Positions 1 to 6,280 are shown, counted from the first letter of the stretch. The stretch is 14,995 bases of DNA from an uncultured Collinsella sp. (GCA_905208975.1 CAJLRE010000046.1:1-14995), one strand, 5' to 3'. Notes: generated by a model from the sequence alone, not told the origin. Numbers and translations are program-made.

Positions 1-398
1 TCTGCGGCATTGGCGTCAATGTGAACTATGTGCCCTCGGAGGTTCCCGATGGCGGCCTGCCGGCAATCGGCCTCTCAGACCTCAACGAGAATGTTCCCAC
101 CGTCGATGTGCTACTCAAGGAGGTCCATCACGCGGTCGTGAACGCCGTAGGCACATGGGCAGATCTGCTCAACGCCATGGAAGAAGACGCCGGACCGATC
201 GCGCCCGTCCACGATGATTATGTCGCTCATCTCAATTGGATTGGGGAGCACGTTATCGCCCGTTCCACTGCCGGTGACGAGCTGGCGCGTGGCATCTTTC
301 AAACGGTCGATGCCTTTGGTCGCGCGTGTATCGAAACGGAAGACGGCCTGCGATCCTTCCATTTTGCGGAGGCATCGCTGCGTCCGATGGGTAAATAA
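1..398 (+). CDS. birA: Biotin--[acetyl-CoA-carboxylase] ligase, C-terminal part (5' truncated by window edge)
   Basis: The open frame enters from the left edge (first full codon at position 3) and ends at TAA 396-398, so about 131 C-terminal residues are visible. It starts with CGIGVNVNYVP, the glycine-rich strand of the BirA/LplA catalytic domain (GIGxNxN) that packs against biotinyl-AMP. The last ~50 residues (HLNWIGEHVIAR, then GIFQTVDAFGRACIETEDG, ending in ASLRP) match the small SH3-like C-terminal domain of biotin protein ligases. The enzyme activates biotin with ATP and attaches it to a lysine of biotin carboxyl carrier proteins in the cytosol. Any N-terminal DNA-binding domain, and the ATP-binding GRGRxxR loop, would lie outside the window, so regulator status cannot be judged. 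The gene converges on rpsJ across a shared terminator region. No methionine inside this stretch is a credible start, because the conserved GIGVNVN motif lies upstream of the first ATG. Confidence 0.8.
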   Translation, partial: CGIGVNVNYVPSEVPDGGLPAIGLSDLNENVPTVDVLLKEVHHAVVNAVGTWADLLNAMEEDAGPIAPVHDDYVAHLNWIGEHVIARSTAGDELARGIFQTVDAFGRACIETEDGLRSFHFAEASLRPMGK

Positions 399-452
399 GG
401 CGCCACAGCCCCCCGCTCGACAGCATTACCCGGTCCCCCAAGGCTATCATGC

Positions 453-490
453 AAAACAAAAGAGCCCCGCTACCGTAATGGCAGCGGGGC
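453..490 (-). terminator. Intrinsic terminator of the rpsL-rpsG-fusA-rpsJ operon
   Basis: An 8-bp perfect stem (464-471 with 483-490, GCCCCGCT/AGCGGGGC) can add two inner C-G pairs around a 5-nt loop. Read on the minus strand it is followed by a U-rich tail (TCTTTTGTTTTGC), and it lies 24 bp after the rpsJ stop. The plus-strand side is only weakly T-rich, so it may act bidirectionally for the converging biotin ligase gene, but the minus-strand role is better supported. Confidence 0.8.
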
Positions 491-514
491 CCTTTAAGCT
501 ATGAGCGATATCGC

Positions 515-823
515 TTAGAGCTTGATGTCGATGTCGACGCCAGCGGGGAGGTCGAGACGCATGAGCGAATCAACGGTGCCCGAGGTGGGGTCGAGGATGT
601 CGATGAGACGCTTGTGGGTGCGCATCTCGAACTGCTCACGGGAGTCCTTGTTCACGTGCGGCGAGCGGATAACCGTGTACAGGTTGCGCTCGGTGGGCAG
701 GGGGACAGGACCGGAAACGCGAGCGCCGGTCTTCTGAGCGGTCTCGACGATGAGCTTCGCGGACTGATCGACGACCTCGTGATCATAGCCCTTGAGGCGA
801 ATGCGGATCTTCTGGGTAGCCAA
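515..823 (-). CDS. rpsJ: 30S ribosomal protein S10
   Basis: The 102-residue product begins (M)ATQKIRIRLKGYDHEVVD and contains ETAQKTGARVSGPVPLPTE and HVNKDSREQFEMRTHKR, the diagnostic S10 motifs; length is standard. S10 sits in the 30S head and, as NusE, also joins NusB in antitermination complexes. The start codon is TTG (821-823), set by a GGAGG Shine-Dalgarno six bases upstream, with no in-frame ATG or GTG nearby. It is the last gene of the operon, 60 bp downstream of fusA, and is closely followed by a terminator. In most actinobacteria tuf lies between fusA and rpsJ, and rpsJ opens the long S10 operon. Here neither holds, so S10 appears to be expressed with S12, S7 and EF-G rather than with L3, L4 and others. 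Confidence 0.97.
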   Translation of the reverse strand: MATQKIRIRLKGYDHEVVDQSAKLIVETAQKTGARVSGPVPLPTERNLYTVIRSPHVNKDSREQFEMRTHKRLIDILDPTSGTVDSLMRLDLPAGVDIDIKL

Positions 824-841
824 CTTAAACCTCCAAAGAGT

Positions 842-858
842 GCGAGAGATGCTCTCGC
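842..858 (-). other. Perfect hairpin in the fusA-rpsJ gap
   Basis: GCGAGAG (842-848) and CTCTCGC (852-858) pair perfectly over seven base pairs with a 3-nt loop, within the 60-bp fusA-rpsJ spacer and just upstream of the rpsJ ribosome binding site. There is only a short U stretch after it on the minus strand, so it is a poor terminator. It could be an mRNA processing or stability element, or a partial attenuator lowering readthrough into rpsJ. The structure is seen; the role is inferred. Confidence 0.5.
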
Positions 859-883
859 GGATTACGTAACAGGGAGCTCGAAC

Positions 884-2983
884 TTAGGCGTTCTTGCTCA
901 TGACCTCGTCCACGATGGACTTGGGCGCGGGCTCATAAGAGTCGAACTGCATCGTGTAGGATGCACGGCCCTGGGTCTGGGAGCGAAGGTCGGTAGCGTA
1001 ACCGAACATCTCGCCCAGCGGCACCTTGGCACGGATGAGCTTGCTGTTCTTGCGATCCTCCATGCCCTCGATCTTGCCGCGGCGACCGGAGAGGTTGCCC
1101 ATAACGTCGCCCATGTACTGCTCGGGGGTCTCGACCTCGACAGCCATGATCGGCTCGAGCAGCTGCGGGTCGGACTTCTTGAGGGCGTCCTTGATAGCCA
1201 TGGAACCGGCGATCTTAAAGGCGGCCTCGGAGGAGTCGACCTCGTGGTAAGAACCGTCGAACAGGGTGACCTTAACGTCGAGGACCGGGAAGCCGGCGAT
1301 AACACCGGTGTTCAGGGCCTCCTGGATGCCCTTGTCGATGGACGGGATGTACTCCTTGGGCACGACGCCGCCGACGATAGCGTTGACGAACTCGTAGCCG
1401 AAGCCCTCCTCCATCTTCTCGAGCTTGATGACGGCGTGGCCGTACTGACCGCGACCGCCGGACTGACGGACGAACTTGCCCTCAGCCTTCTCGACGTCGT
1501 GACCAGCGGTCTCGCGGTAGGCAACCTGGGGCTTACCAACGTTAGCGTCAACCTTGAACTCACGGAGCAGACGGTCGACGATGATCTCGAGGTGCAGCTC
1601 GCCCATGCCGGCGATGATGGTCTGGCCGGTCTCGTGGTTGGTGGACACCTGGAAGGTCGGGTCCTCCTCGGCGAGCTTGGTCAGAGCCAGGGACATCTTG
1701 TCCTGCTCGGCCTTGGTCTTGGGCTCGATGGCAACGTCGATAACGGGCTTAGCGAACTCGATCTTCTCGAGGACGATCTCCTTGCCCTCGGCGCACAGGG
1801 TGTCACCGGTGGTGGAGTTCTTGAAGCCGACGCAAGCGACGATGTCGCCGGCGGCAGCGTCGTCACGGTCGATACGCTCGGCGGCGTTCATCTCGAGGAT
1901 GCGGCCGAGGCGCTCGCGCTGACCGTTGGAAGCGTTGACCACGTAGGAGCCGGACTCGGCGCGGCCGGAGTAAACGCGGACGTAGGTGAGCTTACCGACG
2001 AACGGGTCGGTCATGATCTTGAAGACCAGGCCGGAGAAGGGCTCGTCGAAGGAAGGATGACGCTGGATCTCCTCGCCGGTGTCCGGATCGGTACCGGTGA
2101 CAGCCTCGACGTCGAGCGGGCTGGGCAGGTAGTCGACGACAGCGTCGAGCAGCTCCTGGACGCCCTTGTTCTTGTAGGCGGAGCCCACGAAGACGAGGTT
2201 GAGCTCATTGGCCAGAACGCCCTTGCGCAGAGCAGCCTTGAGCTCCTCGACGGTGAAGTCCTCCTCCATGAGGATCTTCTCCATGAGCTCGTCGTCAAAG
2301 CTGGCAGCAGCGTCGAGGAGCTCCTCGCGCTTGGTGGCAGCGATGTCGGCAAACTCAGCCGGGATCTCGTCCATCGGTTCAGGGTAGGTCATGCCCTTCT
2401 CGTCGGCCTTGAAGTCCCATGCAGTCATGGTAACGAGGTCGATGACGCCCCAGAAGTTGTCCTCGGCGCCCATCGGGACCTGAGCGGCCACGGCGTTAGC
2501 GTCGAGACGATCCTTCATGGTCTCGATAGCGTTGAAGAAGTCAGCGCCCACGCGGTCATACTTGTTGATGAAGGCGATGCGGGGGACGTTGAAAGTAGAA
2601 GCCTGACGCCAAACGGTCTCAGACTGGGGCTGAACGCCGGCAACGGCGTCAAAGACGGCGACAGCGCCATCGAGGACGCGCAGGCAGCGCTCGACCTCGG
2701 CGGTGAAGTCAACGTGGCCCGGGGTGTCGATGATCTGGATGCGGTAGTCCTTACCGTCCTTGTTCCAGAAGCACGTAGTGGCAGCGGAGGTAATGGTTAC
2801 GCCGCGCTCCTGCTCCTGAACCATCCAGTCCATGGTGGCAGCGCCCTCATGGACCTCACCGATCTTGTGGGTCTTACCGGTGTAGTAAAGAATACGCTCG
2901 GTCGTGGTGGTCTTACCGGCATCGATGTGGGCCATGATGCCGATGTTACGGGTATCGGAAAGCTTGTACTTAGGCTTAGCCAT
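884..2983 (-). CDS. fusA: Elongation factor G (translocase GTPase)
   Basis: The 699-residue product matches full-length bacterial EF-G. GTPase motifs are clear: G1 AHIDAGKT (18-25), G2 RGVTIT (60-65), G3 DTPGH (86-90) with the catalytic histidine at 90, G4 NKYD (140-143) and G5 GSAYKNKG (267-274). Domains II-V follow, including the domain IV signature GGRGQYGHA and a C-terminal VPLGEMFGYATDLRS segment. EF-G uses GTP to drive tRNA-mRNA translocation on the ribosome and, with RRF, ribosome recycling. The start is ATG with an AAGGAA-type ribosome binding site, only 19 bp after the rpsG stop, so the two are cotranscribed. The G4 motif has tyrosine where NKMD is usual in EF-G; the position is variable among GTPases, so function should be normal. 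Nothing suggests the EF-G2 paralogue. Confidence 0.98.
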   Translation of the reverse strand: MAKPKYKLSDTRNIGIMAHIDAGKTTTTERILYYTGKTHKIGEVHEGAATMDWMVQEQERGVTITSAATTCFWNKDGKDYRIQIIDTPGHVDFTAEVERCLRVLDGAVAVFDAVAGVQPQSETVWRQASTFNVPRIAFINKYDRVGADFFNAIETMKDRLDANAVAAQVPMGAEDNFWGVIDLVTMTAWDFKADEKGMTYPEPMDEIPAEFADIAATKREELLDAAASFDDELMEKILMEEDFTVEELKAALRKGVLANELNLVFVGSAYKNKGVQELLDAVVDYLPSPLDVEAVTGTDPDTGEEIQRHPSFDEPFSGLVFKIMTDPFVGKLTYVRVYSGRAESGSYVVNASNGQRERLGRILEMNAAERIDRDDAAAGDIVACVGFKNSTTGDTLCAEGKEIVLEKIEFAKPVIDVAIEPKTKAEQDKMSLALTKLAEEDPTFQVSTNHETGQTIIAGMGELHLEIIVDRLLREFKVDANVGKPQVAYRETAGHDVEKAEGKFVRQSGGRGQYGHAVIKLEKMEEGFGYEFVNAIVGGVVPKEYIPSIDKGIQEALNTGVIAGFPVLDVKVTLFDGSYHEVDSSEAAFKIAGSMAIKDALKKSDPQLLEPIMAVEVETPEQYMGDVMGNLSGRRGKIEGMEDRKNSKLIRAKVPLGEMFGYATDLRSQTQGRASYTMQFDSYEPAPKSIVDEVMSKNA

Positions 2984-3002
2984 GTTAGTTCCTTACCTTA
3001 AC

Positions 3003-3476
3003 TTACCAACGATAGTGAGAGAACGCGCGGTTGGCCTCGGCCATCTTGAAGACGTCCTCACGCTTCTTGACGGAAGCGCCCAGGCCGTTGGAGGCGTCGA
3101 GGATCTCGTTGGCGAGACGCTCGGCCATGGTCTTCTCCTTGCGAGCGCGGGAGAAGTTGACGATCCAGCGGATACCCAGAGCGGTGGAACGACGGGAGTT
3201 GACCTCCATCGGGACCTGATAGGTAGCGCCACCGACACGCTTGGGCTTAACCTCGAGCGTGGGCTTGACGTTGTCCATAGCCTTCTTGAAGGTAGCGAGA
3301 GCGTCGCCACCCTCGGACTTCTCGGCAACGATCTCGAAAGCGGTGTAAACGATGCGCTCAGCGGTGGCCTTCTTGCCGTCAAGAAGGACCTTGTTGATGA
3401 GCTGAGTCACCAGGCGGTTGTTGTAAACGGCGTCAGGCTGAACCTCACGACGATTAGCTGCTGCACGACGCGGCAT
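3003..3476 (-). CDS. rpsG: 30S ribosomal protein S7
   Basis: The 157-residue product starts MPRRAAANRREVQPDAVYNN and shows the S7 signatures LINKVLLDGKKATAERIVY, KPKRVGGATYQVPMEV and RWIVNFSRARKEKTMAERLA; length fits the family. S7 binds the 3' major domain of 16S rRNA, nucleates 30S head assembly and lies at the E-site exit. In E. coli S7 is the translational repressor of the str operon; whether this leader is used that way here cannot be told. The ATG is preceded by AAGGAG with a 7-base spacer. It lies 73 bp after rpsL and 19 bp before fusA on the same strand. Confidence 0.98.
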   Translation of the reverse strand: MPRRAAANRREVQPDAVYNNRLVTQLINKVLLDGKKATAERIVYTAFEIVAEKSEGGDALATFKKAMDNVKPTLEVKPKRVGGATYQVPMEVNSRRSTALGIRWIVNFSRARKEKTMAERLANEILDASNGLGASVKKREDVFKMAEANRAFSHYRW

Positions 3477-3549
3477 GTGAAATCTCCTTAAGTGTCTACC
3501 GTGCGGCGCTTAGGCGGCACACGGCGAAAGTATCAAAACGTTATCTGGC

Positions 3550-3927
3550 TTATTTGGCCTTGGGGCGCTTAGCACCGTACTTGGAACGGGCCTGCATACG
3601 GTTCTGGACCGGAGCAGCGTCGTAGGCGCCACGGATGACGTGATAACGGACACCAGGGAGGTCACGGACACGACCGCCGCGGACGAGCACGATGGAGTGC
3701 TCCTGCAGGTTGTGGCCCTCACCCGGGATGTAAGCAGTAACTTCGATGCCGTTGACAAGGCGAACACGGGCAACCTTACGAAGAGCCGAGTTCGGCTTCT
3801 TGGGGCTCGTGGTGAAGACGCGGGTGCACACGCCGCGCTTCTGGGAGTTGTGCTGCAGAGCAGCGTTCTTGGACTTCTTGGGCACGGAACGACGGCCCTG
3901 GCGAACCAGCTGGTTAATAGTAGGCAA
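3550..3927 (-). CDS. rpsL: 30S ribosomal protein S12, with arginine at position 88
   Basis: The 125-residue product has the S12 core QKRGVCTRVFTTSPKKPNSA, GEGHNLQEHS and DLPGVRYHVIRG. S12 lies at the decoding centre and helps set accuracy. The numbering matches E. coli: Lys43, the main streptomycin site, is present in TSPKKPNSA, but the other classic site, usually Lys88, is arginine (GGRVRDLPG; codon CGT at 3664-3666). K88R is a well-known streptomycin-resistance change in mycobacteria and E. coli, so this ribosome may be intrinsically resistant. The start is TTG (3925-3927), chosen by an AAGGAG site six bases upstream and by alignment to MPTINQLVR. It is first in the rpsL-rpsG-fusA-rpsJ operon, with a good promoter about 95 bp upstream. 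Confidence 0.97.
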   Translation of the reverse strand: MPTINQLVRQGRRSVPKKSKNAALQHNSQKRGVCTRVFTTSPKKPNSALRKVARVRLVNGIEVTAYIPGEGHNLQEHSIVLVRGGRVRDLPGVRYHVIRGAYDAAPVQNRMQARSKYGAKRPKAK

Positions 3928-4020
3928 AGCGTACTCCTTCTCGAATGATTCCAGCTTTCTGTAAAGTGCAACGGCTTGAATCGAGGGGTCAGCATCCCCC
4001 TACGAAACACGCAGTTCGAT

Positions 4021-4049
4021 AGGATACGTGCCGTTAGCTGTGCCGTCAA
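4021..4049 (-). promoter_or_regulatory. Probable housekeeping promoter of the rpsL operon
   Basis: On the minus strand a TTGACG -35 (4044-4049) and TATCCT -10 (4021-4026) are separated by exactly 17 bp. The predicted start near 4014 gives a leader of about 87 nt before the rpsL TTG. The leader contains a short 5-bp hairpin (3984-4001, AGGGG/CCCCT). This is the best sigma-70-type match in the gap, and its position fits the operon. Confidence 0.65.
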
Positions 4050-4133
4050 CAGACCACGCCGCCGGGCGTATCCCAAAATTGGCACATTTCCGCAAAGCCT
4101 ACACAAAAGGAATCCCCTCCTGTGCGCGCTGGC

Positions 4134-4272
4134 GGATCCCCGGCCCGGGCGGCCCGCTGTTTAAGTTTGCTGCTCTACAGTCCTGCGCAAGACGAAAAGC
4201 ACATTAAGTGCTTTCCTTTGCGTGCGGAACTCGCGACAAACTTAAACAGCGGGCCGCCCGGACCGGGAATCC
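4134..4272 (-). repeat. Long inverted repeat with 36-bp arms upstream of rpsL
   Basis: Arms 4134-4169 and 4237-4272 are inverted copies matching at 34 of 36 positions. Both mismatches become G·U pairs when the minus strand is transcribed, so the minus-strand RNA could form an unbroken 36-bp helix. The spacer holds a second perfect 7-bp stem (AAAGCAC/GTGCTTT, about 4195-4212) flanked by CGCAA/TTGCG. Frames through it look like repeat translations rather than genes. It lies about 85 bp upstream of the rpsL promoter and 300 bp past the anti-sigma terminator. It may be a palindromic mobile remnant, a small structured RNA or a supercoiling-sensitive cruciform. Confidence 0.75.
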
Positions 4273-4298
4273 GACGCGCTCGTCGGGGCAACGCTACC

Positions 4299-4326
4299 TG
4301 CCAAAAAGGGACAGGTTTATTTTGGT
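4299..4326 (+). repeat. REP-like 28-mer, left copy of an inverted pair
   Basis: This 28-bp sequence (begins TGCCAAAAAGGGACAGG, ends TTTTGGT) recurs perfectly, inverted, at 6253-6280, with partial similarity extending about 12 bp further inward. The two copies flank the sigma/anti-sigma genes. The GGGACAGG core resembles short repeats associated with REP-type (Y1) transposases in other bacteria, which is a resemblance only; no transposase is present in the window. Confidence 0.7.
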
Positions 4327-4398
4327 CGGTTTTATCTGGGGAAACGTCACGCTCCAGCGGTGATCTGTTCTCACCTGTCTCATGGAAATCGGCGGCGC

Positions 4399-4529
4399 TT
4401 TCGGAAGTATGCGGCAAACTCTGGACCTGCCGAGCACACCGGGGTTTTGCTATACCAAACCCGCAGGTAGAGCGCTTGATCATATGCGGTGTGGTCGACC
4501 CATCAAGATTTTGCCGCATACTTCCGAAA
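4399..4529. repeat. MITE-like element with perfect 20-bp terminal inverted repeats
   Basis: 4399-4418 (TTTCGGAAGTATGCGGCAAA) is repeated exactly, inverted, at 4510-4529. The 91 bp between can fold further: CTTGAT/ATCAAG, ACCTGC/GCAGGT and GGGTTT/AAACCC pairs would give a branched, roughly three-way-junction shape closed by the 20-bp stem. Size and perfect ends fit a non-autonomous miniature element, but no target-site duplication is visible. A structured RNA is the alternative. No credible coding sequence occupies it. Confidence 0.65.
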
Positions 4530-4574
4530 TTCAGACGAATATCACTCGTAATAACCGCCTATTTAACGCAAAAT

Positions 4575-4603
4575 GGGCCGTTTCCCCTAGTAGGAAGCGG
4601 CCC
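4575..4603 (-). terminator. Intrinsic terminator after the anti-sigma gene
   Basis: Eleven positions pair with a single mismatch (4575-4585 with 4593-4603, GGGCCG core), closed by a short loop and followed on the minus strand by ATTTTGCG. It begins six bases after the stop of the putative anti-sigma gene and isolates the cassette from the rpsL operon. Confidence 0.75.
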
Positions 4604-4609
4604 CAAATC

Positions 4610-5686
4610 TTACGAATAGACGATGGTAAAGGGTTCCGACGTTTCGGCGCCCCCTGTTGAAGTGCAGCGTGTACCTTCGAGCGTTACTGAAACCACTTGG
4701 TCGACATCAATCAACTTCGTTGGCACCCAAATGTTCTCTCCGCTATTGCGCCCATAAGAAAAATATAAGTTGAACACCCCTGTGTCGTCATCTTCGATAA
4801 TCTGCTCCGATCCATCCTTGTAGCTGACGGTCAGTTTATGATCAACTGCTTCATAGCCCAGATCATCGATGTGCGTCTGGATGGAAAACGGGCTGATCTC
4901 GAGAGGCGAGTCGTCGGAGCGGAGCTCCTTTGTATCGACGTGCGCTCCGACGTTAAACTCTGGCGTCGATACCTCGATCACCTTCGCATCCTCACCTTTG
5001 CCCTCCGTCCAACTGATATTCCAGGTGACCGCATGTCGTAAATCTCGATCGCGATTCCAAGATGCAAAGTACATCGTGCCGTTAATGACCGTGTCGCTTG
5101 ATGTGTCTTTATCAATGGTGCAGCGTGTATCAGCCCATTCCTCGCCGAAGTTCATGCTGGGTGTACTGACGCCCCCTTCTTCTTCACCATAGAGAACAAG
5201 TTCGCCAGTCTCTGCTGCCGGCTTGTAGTAGTTAACACCATTTGGATTGGACAACGTAAACGTCACGGCACCGCAACCGTTTTTATCGATAGCCATATCA
5301 TGAATGTCGAGTGTATAGCCGTTGCCCTCGACGGACAGATTGACCTTCTGTACTGAACCCTCCAAGCTTTGGGGCGCAATGCCGTCACCAAACTCTCTGG
5401 TGTAGGTATATTTAGTCCCCGACGAGCCACCTTGAGTCCAGGTAATGGACTCTCCGTTGCCATGGTTTCCCCAGGCAGAGGCAAAATAGCTGGAATTGAC
5501 GACGGCGTAGGCGACCCCTCCGGTCGCCAGCACTCCGGCAAGGCATCCGATTACGGCAACATAGAGAGGCTTCGCGTGGCCCTTTCGATGAAGCGGCTCA
5601 CCCGCAGCAGCATCAATAACACGGTCGGCAAGATCGCTATCGGCTTGGATGGACTCGAAGGCCTGCTTGATTTGATTGGATTTCAC
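4610..5686 (-). CDS. Putative membrane-anchored anti-sigma factor
   Basis: The 358-residue product has a short N-terminal cytosolic part (about 1-40, MKSNQIKQAFESIQADSDLA), one transmembrane helix (about 41-63, PLYVAVIGCLAGVLATGG) and a large acidic ectodomain of about 295 residues rich in β-strand-like segments. Gene order and topology (sigma factor, then single-pass protein with a cytosolic N-terminus) are those of ECF sigma/anti-sigma pairs. The assignment is by context; no zinc-binding HxxxCxxC anti-sigma motif is visible, and the domain resembles the loosely defined DUF4179-type membrane anti-sigma proteins only in layout. It starts at GTG (5684-5686), set by AGGAGG six bases upstream. 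It overlaps the sigma gene by 50 bp, implying translational coupling and near-stoichiometric synthesis. Codon use and GC are visibly lower than in the flanking ribosomal and polymerase genes. Confidence 0.6.
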   Translation of the reverse strand: MKSNQIKQAFESIQADSDLADRVIDAAAGEPLHRKGHAKPLYVAVIGCLAGVLATGGVAYAVVNSSYFASAWGNHGNGESITWTQGGSSGTKYTYTREFGDGIAPQSLEGSVQKVNLSVEGNGYTLDIHDMAIDKNGCGAVTFTLSNPNGVNYYKPAAETGELVLYGEEEGGVSTPSMNFGEEWADTRCTIDKDTSSDTVINGTMYFASWNRDRDLRHAVTWNISWTEGKGEDAKVIEVSTPEFNVGAHVDTKELRSDDSPLEISPFSIQTHIDDLGYEAVDHKLTVSYKDGSEQIIEDDDTGVFNLYFSYGRNSGENIWVPTKLIDVDQVVSVTLEGTRCTSTGGAETSEPFTIVYS

Positions 5687-6155
5687 GGTCGCCCTCCTCT
5701 AGGATGAATTTGAGCTTCGATCTACCGCGAGCTAAACGCGTTCGAACGGTCGCGGCTGGCACATGCAGTAACTCGGCAATCTCTGAGGTCGAAAAGCCCA
5801 GATAGTAATAGAGCACGATGGGGACACGGAATCGCTCCGGAAGTCGCATAACGTCTGACAGGACCGCCTTGGTCTCATCCTGCGCCGCCGAAAGCGAATC
5901 GGCCAGGTTCTCAATATCCTCTACACGCCTCCATGGCTTTCGAAAGAGCGATTTACATTCATTGATCGTGACCCGGATAAGCCAGCGGCGAAGATGTTCC
6001 CAACTTTCAAAGTGTCCATCGCTTTTAAGCAACTTAAGAAAGACATCTTGGGCAATATCGTCGGCATCGGCGCGATCGCGCAGGTACGTCAAGGCGATTC
6101 GAAACACGACATCCCGGTGATCTTCGACCGCCTGTCTAAATGCTTGTTCTTCCAT
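5637..6155 (-). CDS. ECF-type RNA polymerase sigma factor
   Basis: The 172-residue product has the two domains of a group 4 (ECF) sigma factor. σ2 spans about 8-73, with the region 2.2 motif ADADDIAQDVFLKLLK and the -10-reading HLRRWLIRVTINECKS. σ4 spans about 98-153, with LPERFRVPIVLYYYLGFSTS and the helix-turn-helix EIAELLHVPAATVRTRLARG. A variable linker joins them and regions 1 and 3 are absent. The ATG at 6153-6155 is chosen for its strong GGGAGGTGATT ribosome binding site and because σ2 begins directly after it; the longer open frame upstream crosses the rpoC terminator. Its end overlaps the anti-sigma gene by 50 bp. It probably directs its own promoter (see 6204-6232). The regulon and the signal cannot be inferred from this window. 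Confidence 0.93.
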   Translation of the reverse strand: MEEQAFRQAVEDHRDVVFRIALTYLRDRADADDIAQDVFLKLLKSDGHFESWEHLRRWLIRVTINECKSLFRKPWRRVEDIENLADSLSAAQDETKAVLSDVMRLPERFRVPIVLYYYLGFSTSEIAELLHVPAATVRTRLARGRSKLKFILEEGDREIQSNQAGLRVHPSR

Positions 6156-6203
6156 AATCACCTCCCGGTGACGGTAATGATTCTTGATGAGGTCCTCACC
6201 ATA

Positions 6204-6232
6204 GATACGCTCTGGCCGGACGAAATGTTTCA
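6204..6232 (-). promoter_or_regulatory. Candidate ECF (autoregulatory) promoter of the sigma/anti-sigma operon
   Basis: On the minus strand TGAAAC (6227-6232) and CGTATC (6204-6209) are 17 bp apart. This resembles the -35 TGAAAC / -10 CGTA pattern of ECF sigma factors such as B. subtilis SigW. The predicted start lies about 40 bp before the sigma ATG and downstream of the rpoBC terminator. Function is inferred from motif and place only. Confidence 0.5.
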
Positions 6233-6252
6233 AATTCAAGCAGGAAAAACCT

Positions 6253-6280
6253 ACCAAAATAAACCTGTCCCTTTTTGGCA
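6253..6280 (-). repeat. REP-like 28-mer, right (inverted) copy
   Basis: An exact 28/28 inverted copy of 4299-4326. It sits about 20 bp upstream of the candidate ECF promoter and 40 bp from the rpoBC terminator structure. Together the copies bracket about 1.98 kb containing the sigma and anti-sigma genes. No target duplication is seen outside the repeats. Confidence 0.7.

Noticed and set aside
614..3001. A 795-codon open frame on the plus strand, antisense to fusA and part of rpsJ
   Set aside because: Same shadow effect over fusA; the composition mirrors EF-G codons and no family is recognisable.
3477..3549. Hairpin in the rpsL-rpsG spacer (GTGC…GCAC)
   Set aside because: Only four to five consecutive pairs with mismatches and no U tract; not stronger than chance for GC-rich sequence.
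4175..4519. Minus-strand open frame of 114 codons between rpsL and the anti-sigma gene
   Set aside because: It runs through the 36-bp inverted repeat arm, the REP-like 28-mer and the MITE-like element, so it is translated repeat sequence. It has no convincing ribosome binding site.
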